A DNA stretch of 64,000 nt from Noviherbaspirillum humi. GTDB taxonomy: Bacteria; Pseudomonadota; Gammaproteobacteria; Burkholderiales; Burkholderiaceae_D. Both the position numbers and the translations under genes were made by a program. Under the pieces are notes generated by a model. That model was not told the DNA's origin. It saw nothing but the letters and a program-made list of their open reading frames with translations, and made no database searches. Location: the NCBI RefSeq assembly GCF_900188095.1, contig NZ_FZOT01000009.1, positions 105,330 to 169,329 on the forward strand, given 5' to 3'. Shown here piece after piece: positions 58,262-64,000 of this stretch (position 1 is the stretch's first letter; each line of letters opens with the position of its first letter).

Positions 58262-58798
58262 TCAGGACGCAGCGGGTTCACCTGTCATCACAGTGACAGT
58301 GACAGTGACAGGAACTGCCCGTCGCAGGGCATCTCCGACGGGCGAGTGGTTCTCGGCCCAGCGAACTAGGTCTTGCAGTTCCCCAGTAGCGGCGCCTTTT
58401 GCGTCGATCCGAACAGTGACCTGAAAGCCAAGTGGCCCAGCCGGAATATTCGATTCATCGCTAATCAGACCACGGCTGTCGGAATCGCTGACGACGGTAA
58501 CCTCAAGCGTCGTGAGTTCCATGCCGAGTTGTGCTGCCCTCAGGGCGATCATGGTCGCGTCGCAGTTGGCGAGTGCGGCTCGAAGAAACCAGCCTGGTGT
58601 AGGAGCGGTATTGTCGCCGCCAATTCCCGGTGGCATATCGGTGATCATCGACTCGCCCTTGGGGCCTAGCGCCTTTACACGCAACCCTGACTCGATTGTG
58701 GCCGTCGCCGGCTTATCGGCAGCGATCGCCCGCTGCGGGTTCGCCTCGAAGTAGGCAGTCATTTTTTCAAGAGATTGCTTGATGCGATCTGGATTCAT
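58262..58798 (-). CDS. OsmC-family protein lacking the second cysteine
   Basis: 178 aa. OsmC/Ohr-type proteins reduce organic peroxides with two active-site cysteines. The first is present in RAALANCDATM; the second site reads ENHSPVGDALRR, where Ser stands in place of the usual Cys, so peroxidase chemistry may be absent or different. The start at 58798 is preferred since GGAGA is 7 nt upstream. The C-terminus has a short TGACAG repeat (VTVTVTV in protein). Tandem with the rhodanese-like gene, 88 bp apart. Confidence 0.82.
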   Translation of the reverse strand: MNPDRIKQSLEKMTAYFEANPQRAIAADKPATATIESGLRVKALGPKGESMITDMPPGIGGDNTAPTPGWFLRAALANCDATMIALRAAQLGMELTTLEVTVVSDSDSRGLISDESNIPAGPLGFQVTVRIDAKGAATGELQDLVRWAENHSPVGDALRRAVPVTVTVTVMTGEPAAS

Positions 58799-58886
58799 TA
58801 CCATCTCCTTTATCAAGCCCTGCTGGTTTCGATCCGTGCCGGCCCCCAAGCGGGCCTTGGAAAAATCGTCGATGCAAACCGCCAAG

Positions 58887-59285
58887 TCAAGGCAATGTCT
58901 GTACCGGTTGGCCCTGTTCCTTCCACGCCTTAAAGCCGCCATCCAGGTGCGCAACGTTCCTATATCCCATTTGCTGCAGCATATCGGCCGCCAGTGCCGA
59001 TCGTCCTCCAGAGGCGCAATGCAGAATAATTTGCTTATCCGGATAAAATTCCGGTCGGTGATATGTGCTGGTCGGATCCGCATAGAACTCCAGCATGCCT
59101 CTTGGGGCGTAGACGGCGGCCTCGATCGTTCCCTCTTTTTTTCTTTCTTCCATCTCTCGAATATCGACCAGCGTCGCTCCCCGCCTGAGCGCTTCGGATA
59201 CTTGCATAGGATTCAGATTTTGTATGCGCGCCTTCGCGTCGGCGACCATTCCAGAGGCAGTTTTCATGCTATTTGAATCGTTCAT
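58887..59285 (-). CDS. Rhodanese-like sulfurtransferase domain protein
   Basis: 132 aa single rhodanese domain. NPMQVSEALRRGATLVDIRE starts the domain; the active-site loop is HCASGGRSA with Cys as nucleophile; NVAHLDGGFKAWKEQG ends it. No signal peptide. The ATG at 59285 fits best; the frame is open upstream. Probably same operon as the OsmC-like gene. Role likely in sulfur transfer or redox stress. Confidence 0.88.
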   Translation of the reverse strand: MNDSNSMKTASGMVADAKARIQNLNPMQVSEALRRGATLVDIREMEERKKEGTIEAAVYAPRGMLEFYADPTSTYHRPEFYPDKQIILHCASGGRSALAADMLQQMGYRNVAHLDGGFKAWKEQGQPVQTLP

Positions 59286-60032
59286 GGTTATCTCCTGACA
59301 GAAAGAATCGAGGATGTTCTTTCGGCCCGCGCAGGCGCCAGAAATGATGTTTATTGCCAAGTCAATCTAGTACTTTGGCAAACGAGACATTTGCGTAAAA
59401 TCAAGATCGAACGGCCTGCGGCAGCGCGTGGGATTCGTCAGTGCGAATACGAGGCAGTCTTTTCGACCCTCAGGTTGGCGTATACAGTAGTTCGCTCACA
59501 TTCCCTCGACTTATCGGGGAAAACCTAAATAGAAACCAAATCGATGACGGGAGGAGGATCTACTTCCTTGGCAAACTTGGCATCATGACGCCACGCATCA
59601 ACATGGGACTGCGTCTAATTTGCTGGCATGACTCATTTGAAAGAAATTGTCCGCTTTATGGCTAAAGCAGACGTTCAGAATGGCGACGGCGGAGGAGTTT
59701 CGAAAACAGCGTGCCCAGCATGTCGCGCGCGACTGGATCTTCCTTCGCGGGACGTTCCCTCGCGTCTCCCATAGGGCGCGAACTGAATCGACACGGATGC
59801 TGCATGACTTATATCGCACCGAACAGCAACCACCGGACAACGGGGAAGTAAGTCTTGGAGCGCCGGCAGAACTACCGCGGCGGCCGAAACCATAAGTTTT
59901 GGGAGAGCTCGCTCATCCTCGATCTGGTGCGTCCAATGAGAGTTGCGAAGCATTTGGCGCCAGCACATATCAAACCGGCCTGTTGACAGCTAGAAAGGAT
60001 AGTTGCATTCTATCAATAAACCAGGAGCAATC
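59286..60032. other. Intergenic with a repeat copy
   Basis: 747 bp without a supported gene. A frame at 59647-59895 has no recognisable features and overlaps the repeat at 59,649. Not called. Confidence 0.45.
59649..59677. repeat. Dispersed palindromic repeat
   Basis: TGTCCGCTTTATGGC and TAAAGCAGACGTTC form a short imperfect palindrome with the CCGCTTT core shared with 41.13, 56.72 and 61.27 kb. Confidence 0.5.
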
Positions 60033-61019
60033 ATGCGCAAATTTATCGTCATTTTCTTGTGTTTCGCCCTCAATGGATGCGCGGCTGTTCAGTTTTCCAA
60101 AGGAAATGATTTGTGGTCCCAAAAGGACAAGATGGTTGGCATGCCAGTAGAGCAGTTGTTAGCGTGCGCTGGTACACCCATGCAGGTCACTGCGAATGCG
60201 AACAAGTCTGCACACATGTTTTATGGTGTAGAACAAATAATGTCAGGTGCGGGATCTTATTGCGTTGTTGATTTCCAAGTTGATAATCTTCTAGTGAGCA
60301 AAATCACACACAGGTCGAATAATCCGGGTGGGCTTTCAACGGGTGAATATGCCTGCGCATTTGTCATTGACTCTTGCATTGGTGACGGAAAGCTTGCCGA
60401 TATCCCGATACCAGGTACATCCATTCGCAGGCTCAAGGGCAATCCCGAGGAAGCGACTCAAGCGGCACAAGCTCGTGGTGAAAAGTCTCGCAACGAGGGC
60501 ATCGTCAGTATTTTTACAATGATGGCTGCGCCGCCGACCAACATCTTGCAGCTTGCAACGCAGACCGTTCCGGATTTCGTCAACCCAGATGACAAAGCAA
60601 ACATTCTGCAGCAGCTTCAACAACTGCAGCAGATGCAGGTGGCACAGACATCCGCGCAAATACAAAGCGGCACTGCCAAAGTCCAGAAACCGCTTCCGCG
60701 GCCTCCCGGCCAAACCCCCGCTGTCCCAGGCAGCCAATCTACCCCCGTGCAGCGAACGCCACCGACGATTACTGCATATGAGCCCACCATTACTGTCGGA
60801 GGGGCATCAGCCACCGAAACGAGCAAGGCCGCATCGTGTCCTCGGCCTGGCAACACGATCGCTGGAATTCAAGACAACGTTGGTTGCCGGTGCCGCTCCG
60901 AGCAGCCGAAGGGAAAATTTATGTTCACGCCAGACGGCGCTGCTTGCGTGCTGAATGGTCGCTATCTTTTTGGATGTAAGTTATCGTCTTCTGGGGAAGC
61001 GGTCTGCACTGCGAGCTAG
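60033..61019 (+). CDS. Lipoprotein with Gln-rich and Pro-rich segments
   Basis: 328 aa. A lipoprotein signal MRKFIVIFLCFALNGCAAVQ has the lipobox LNGC. The first ~130 residues form a domain with VGMPVEQLLACAGTP, like small outer-membrane lipoproteins that monitor assembly, but not matched with certainty. Then a Gln-rich helix (QLQQLQQMQVAQTSAQ), a Pro-rich linker, and a Cys-rich end (VGCRCRSEQPKGKF, LFGCKL). The start at 60033 is chosen for the lipobox; AGGAGC precedes it. Monocistronic. Function unknown. Confidence 0.65.
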   Translation: MRKFIVIFLCFALNGCAAVQFSKGNDLWSQKDKMVGMPVEQLLACAGTPMQVTANANKSAHMFYGVEQIMSGAGSYCVVDFQVDNLLVSKITHRSNNPGGLSTGEYACAFVIDSCIGDGKLADIPIPGTSIRRLKGNPEEATQAAQARGEKSRNEGIVSIFTMMAAPPTNILQLATQTVPDFVNPDDKANILQQLQQLQQMQVAQTSAQIQSGTAKVQKPLPRPPGQTPAVPGSQSTPVQRTPPTITAYEPTITVGGASATETSKAASCPRPGNTIAGIQDNVGCRCRSEQPKGKFMFTPDGAACVLNGRYLFGCKLSSSGEAVCTAS

Positions 61020-61290
61020 GGCTTCCCCCGTCAAGCAATCGTGCTTAATGCCGCCGGTAGCGTAGATCTACTCGCAGCGAAACAACCGCAGTGCGAGCAT
61101 GCATCAATCCGCCAAGCGGTCCAGGGGAGATGGCAATGACGTTGATGACATTAGTGAACATCCTCTGAATTAGACGCACATATCGGCATAGTTACCGACT
61201 AACTCTGACGAACATTCCTCAGCAGCAATCATTTGCTTGCGGGCGATAAAGGAGTTTGGCGTACGACCGCTTCCGACCCAAAGCGGCCCT
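61020..61290. other. Intergenic, dispersed repeat at the right end
   Basis: 271 bp without a gene; the repeat at 61263-61289 is listed separately. Confidence 0.45.
61263..61289. repeat. Dispersed palindromic repeat
   Basis: ACGACCGCTTCCGACCCAAA followed by GCGGCCC is the inverted-arm form of the repeat at 56,715 and shows internal dyad symmetry. Confidence 0.5.
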
Positions 61291-61410
61291 TCAGTTCGTC
61301 CTTATTGCAACCAGAATCGAGGTTAGGGCTGCGGTATTGATTGGCTTTACGAGGTGATGGTTGATCCCGGCAGCCAGGATGCTGGCCCGGTCGCCCCTGC
61401 CCATACCTAT
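61291..61410 (-). pseudogene. Response-regulator receiver C-terminal remnant
   Basis: Minus-strand translation gives GDRASILAAGINHHLVKPIN then TAALTSILVAIRTN and a stop. This is the end of a receiver domain (HLVKP with conserved Lys), similar to the end of the hybrid kinase at 55,339 (AGFNHYLVKPV). No upstream receiver part is visible. Confidence 0.55.
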
Positions 61411-61571
61411 TGGCATGTCTGGGGGATAGATATGAATCTGGAGTGTCTAGAGAGGCTTCGGTGGCGAAGGTACGTCAGGCGTTGCACTTGGACTTCGGGA
61501 GACGTGATAACGATGAAGAGTAATTCTTCGACTGCTGTCATTACGGACAGCATGCCCGCGTTTTAGGTACG

Positions 61572-61988
61572 TCAGCGATCAAGATAACCCCGCACTTTGC
61601 TTAACAGGCGAGCTTGTGCGGTTTCTCTACCCTTCTCATGCACCCAGCTTGAGAAATTTACAAATTCACCGACCCCGTTAAGCTCGATGGCTTGCTCAAT
61701 AAGCAACGTATAGTTTTGTTCGAGCCGGCCAGGCTTCATCCTTATGCAGATGGCGGGTGGAATCTGGCCAAATGGTAACGCTTTGATAAGGCCAAGCAGT
61801 TCAAACATCCGGCTGTCATTAAATGTCAGGCCGCAAATGACTAAGTCAATCGGACCCTTTAGACATGCTTTCGCTTCTCCCATGTTGCTGGCATAGTAGA
61901 GCGTATAGGACTCTTCCAGAAACTGGAGAGCCTGCCGGTTATCTGGATCAGTGATCGCAACGAGAACGGTCTTTCTAAGGCTACCCAT
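61572..61988 (-). CDS. Pseudo-receiver-like protein
   Basis: 138 aa. Begins MGSLRKTVLVAITDPDNRQA, like a receiver strand 1 with an acidic pocket. The phospho-acceptor position reads DLVICGLTFNDSRMFELL: Gly replaces Asp. The expected Lys region is also not clear. Probably a non-phosphorylated receiver-fold protein. The start at 61988 fits the domain; the frame is open upstream to 62057. Divergent from the hypothetical at 62,139. Confidence 0.6.
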   Translation of the reverse strand: MGSLRKTVLVAITDPDNRQALQFLEESYTLYYASNMGEAKACLKGPIDLVICGLTFNDSRMFELLGLIKALPFGQIPPAICIRMKPGRLEQNYTLLIEQAIELNGVGEFVNFSSWVHEKGRETAQARLLSKVRGYLDR

Positions 61989-62138
61989 AAAGCACCAGAA
62001 TTCTCTACAGTTAGTCAATATGTTCTGAGAGTCTATGCCGAAATTGCAGAATTGCAAGCATTTCAGTGGTAGGACTTAACGAAGCCCTAAGCATCGAAAG
62101 ATTCTTTGGATTGTTCTTTGCGAATCAGGTAATTGGTT

Positions 62139-62495
62139 ATGCAGTCAGCCTCGCAAGAAACACCACAGGATGTCAGTCCCGGTTCAGGTTTTAAGACTAG
62201 GATCAACCCTTGGGCAGTCATAAGGGTCTGTGCAGAAATGGATGAAAACGAGTGGGTTGAGGAACAGCTCCGAAAGATCAGGGTGATGGGTGACTTCCTA
62301 TACGAGTCTTTTTCCGACTACCAGATTGGAGCCTATGCTTCGCATAAGTGGCCGAATGGGACAGTCACTCCATTAGCGGTCTTGTACTTCAGGAGGGAAC
62401 GCAAACAGGTTCACTACTCGCTGGAAAACCTTCTTCAAGCAATAGACGATCCTCATCTACGGGAAATGATCCATCAGCTCCTGCGCGACAGCTAG
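62139..62495 (+). CDS. Hypothetical cytoplasmic protein
   Basis: 118 aa, not recognised. No signal or membrane segment. Blocks WAVIRVCAEMDENEWVEEQL, FSDYQIGAYASHKWPNGTVT and a helical C-terminus (LREMIHQLLRDS). Divergent from the pseudo-receiver gene, suggesting a shared control region. Confidence 0.5.
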   Translation: MQSASQETPQDVSPGSGFKTRINPWAVIRVCAEMDENEWVEEQLRKIRVMGDFLYESFSDYQIGAYASHKWPNGTVTPLAVLYFRRERKQVHYSLENLLQAIDDPHLREMIHQLLRDS

Positions 62496-62631
62496 CCCAG
62501 CACCGCTCCGTCTGCTGAAAACATATCAGCCCCTCAGTTGCATCGACAGGCTTCAAGGGTTCTCCTTTTCCCACAGCGCTAGTAGGTCACACTCTCATCG
62601 GACAATCCCGAGATGAAGAAGGCTTGGCGGC

Positions 62632-62997
62632 TCATAGAGAACAGACAGCTTTCAGCATTGCGTCTCCAGTAACTCCGTCGATTTCCTTCCATTCCCCTGG
62701 CTTGAAGACGCTGAACACCATCTGACCTTTTCCCATTGCTTCTTCATGGCCAAACCCTTGTAACTGTCGTGTGGCATGCCGACTGCAGTCGAATTCAACA
62801 TGGGATCGCATAGAAAGTTCGCCGCCCTGCCCGCGCTCCTTGAAGTCAGCCAGCATCCAAACCTGTTTGGAATTACCTGATGACTCGACGGTTGCCGGGT
62901 CGATGTACACATCGGCAGCCTCATGGACTGCCACTTGTGTCCAACTAGCCCAAGCGGGGGAAATAACAAACGCGGCAAGAAGGAATAGTTTTTTCAT
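62632..62997 (-). CDS. Surface-adhesin E-like secreted protein
   Basis: 121 aa. A signal peptide MKKLFLLAAFVISPAWA is followed by WTQVAVHEAADVYIDPATVE, KQVWMLADFKE, SMRSHVEFDCSRHATRQLQG and a C-terminal Cys (LKAVCSL), the pattern of the small adhesin E-like family. Two cysteines may form a disulfide. Despite the name, many members have unknown function. Monocistronic. Confidence 0.7.
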   Translation of the reverse strand: MKKLFLLAAFVISPAWASWTQVAVHEAADVYIDPATVESSGNSKQVWMLADFKERGQGGELSMRSHVEFDCSRHATRQLQGFGHEEAMGKGQMVFSVFKPGEWKEIDGVTGDAMLKAVCSL

Positions 62998-63483
62998 CAG
63001 GTAATTGGCCTTTTTATCACGCTACAGGTGCCATGATTCTACGAGCCTCGTTCCGGCTGTCCTAGTGTCTTCCTATGGATTTCCTCAGAAATCGGCTCAT
63101 AGCATTACGGCAGAGGTTCTATGGGCCTCTCTTGATTGCCAAAAGGAAAAGGTATTGAGTAGAGAGTCGGGGAAGGATCAAAAAGTTTTGCCGCAACAAT
63201 TCGAGATATCACCTCGAACTGGACGCCGGGCGATTTCACCCTCTGAGCTGACACTTGATTATCGGCAAGAGATTGAGAGACAGCCTGGAAAATCCAGTCT
63301 GCGCCTGCTACGTTGAAAGCACAGTGATGACCTTCAACATTGCTGTCTCCTTAAAGGTTTCGGCCCAGGCATCGAAAGGTGACCTGGGCCTTCTTTTTAG
63401 CGCTATAACAAAACGCCCTTTCCCTTACTGTACTTCGACGAAGAAAGGTGCTTTGCTATTTGTGCCTAATGGTTCCATGATTG
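62998..63483. other. Intergenic with an orphan terminator
   Basis: 486 bp. No supported protein gene; the frame at 63005-63316 has no recognisable features. A plus-strand terminator at 63,362 has no protein gene ahead of it on that strand. Confidence 0.45.
63362..63399 (+). terminator. Rho-independent terminator without an upstream gene
   Basis: GGCCCAGG pairs with CCTGGGCC (8 bp) over a 13-base loop, followed by TTCTTTTT. The nearest upstream plus-strand gene ends at 62495, so it may end a small RNA. Confidence 0.6.
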
Positions 63484-63747
63484 ATGAATCAGTGCAGAGG
63501 CACTTTATCGCGCAAAGGGTGGAAATTGGGAAACTGGCAATCACTTGCAACATGGACAGTTGGGATAGGTGCGCCGGTTGTCGGCGGACTGCTGTGGGTA
63601 CTCGTATACCGAGGTCCACAAGGGGAAGCGCGAAACCAGATGTGGACACAAGGTCCATACGTCCCAACTGGTGAACAATCTCCAACGGTGGAAGCTACTA
63701 ACGCCTCCAGCTCGATGGCAAAGGTAATAAGGAAGCCAAAGTCATAA
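63484..63747 (+). CDS. Possible small membrane protein
   Basis: 87 aa, uncertain. One predicted membrane helix (WTVGIGAPVVGGLLWVLVY) and a Gly/Pro-rich tail. Start weakly supported. Called only because of the clear helix. Confidence 0.35.
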   Translation: MNQCRGTLSRKGWKLGNWQSLATWTVGIGAPVVGGLLWVLVYRGPQGEARNQMWTQGPYVPTGEQSPTVEATNASSSMAKVIRKPKS

Positions 63748-63877
63748 TTTGTTGCTCAATGTCATGCTATCGTCACATTGAATGGATATGATTCATCCCG
63801 CTCTTACACGCGCAACTAATATGCGCGGTAGGTAGCACGGTAATCCCCCCATTTTTAAAGCAAGCTGAAGGTAGAGA

Positions 63878-64000
63878 CTATGCGACCAACGCCAGTTTCT
63901 GTTTCGGCGTGATGCCGCCGATGGCCATGTTGGGACGCTCGTGATTATAGGTCCATAGCCATCGGGTTGCGAATTCCTGCACGTCCTCGATGGTGTCGAA
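63878..64000 (-). CDS. IS3-family transposase OrfB, C-terminal end (partial)
   Basis: The last 40 codons read FDTIEDVQEFATRWLWTYNH then ERPNMAIGGITPKQKLALVA and a stop at 63878. This is the end of an IS3/IS2-group OrfB; the rest lies beyond the right edge. Its end is not related to the remnants at 16.6 and 21.6 kb. Confidence 0.88.
   Translation of the reverse strand, partial: FDTIEDVQEFATRWLWTYNHERPNMAIGGITPKQKLALVA

Noticed and set aside
58290..58312. TGACAG tandem units as a CRISPR-like or regulatory repeat
   Set aside because: Short 6-bp repeat inside the OsmC-like coding end, explained by a Val-Thr run.

Overview
The window looks like a chromosomal segment of a GC-rich betaproteobacterium, most likely Burkholderiales and perhaps an Oxalobacteraceae relative. 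This is inferred from three Bug-type (tripartite tricarboxylate transport) periplasmic receptors, the DUF1800/DUF1501 pair, the PaoABC-type oxidoreductase and the gene styles. There is no rRNA, no intact tRNA and no CRISPR array.

Left part (1-12 kb) is catabolic. A PaoABC-like periplasmic molybdenum aldehyde oxidoreductase runs off the left edge. Next come a NepI-like efflux transporter divergent from a LysR regulator, and a minus-strand operon (Bug receptor, RraA/HMG-aldolase-like protein, 2-hydroxyacid dehydrogenase, second Bug receptor) divergent from a second LysR gene, which is followed by an SMP-30/gluconolactonase. Together these resemble a sugar-acid or aromatic-acid uptake and degradation locus.

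Middle part (12-37 kb) is mosaic. A decayed IS630 transposase abuts a striking 1016-residue ORF that joins a catalytically dead IS21 IstA-type transposase to a pseudo-receiver and a PAS-GAF-PAS-PAS sensory region. Two IS3-family C-terminal remnants bracket a cassette of two zinc alcohol/formaldehyde dehydrogenases, a PfpI-like protein and a membrane-anchored hypothetical. Then come a membrane GGDEF-EAL protein, a GST, a Bug receptor coupled to an FAD monooxygenase, a repeat-containing secreted protein, a DUF1800-DUF1501 pair, an IS5 remnant and a soluble PAS-GGDEF-EAL protein.

Right part (37-64 kb) looks like an ageing genomic island or stress/low-oxygen region. It is AT-richer and gene-poor at first, with a tRNA-3'-end-like remnant plus terminator near 39.2 kb and a broken tyrosine integrase near 53 kb. 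It carries an orphan nuoB, a GYD protein, two members of an unrecognised small family, a lone receiver, a CheB-like esterase, a thoroughly decayed ba3-type cytochrome oxidase locus split by an IS5-family element, a universal stress protein, a slipin, a Crp-type regulator, DUF1003 and BON proteins. A three-gene module (unknown helical protein, KaiC-like double ATPase, hybrid histidine kinase) follows, then OsmC-like, rhodanese-like, lipoprotein and secreted genes. The right edge cuts into an IS3-family transposase.

All functional calls are from reading motifs by eye; no database search was run.
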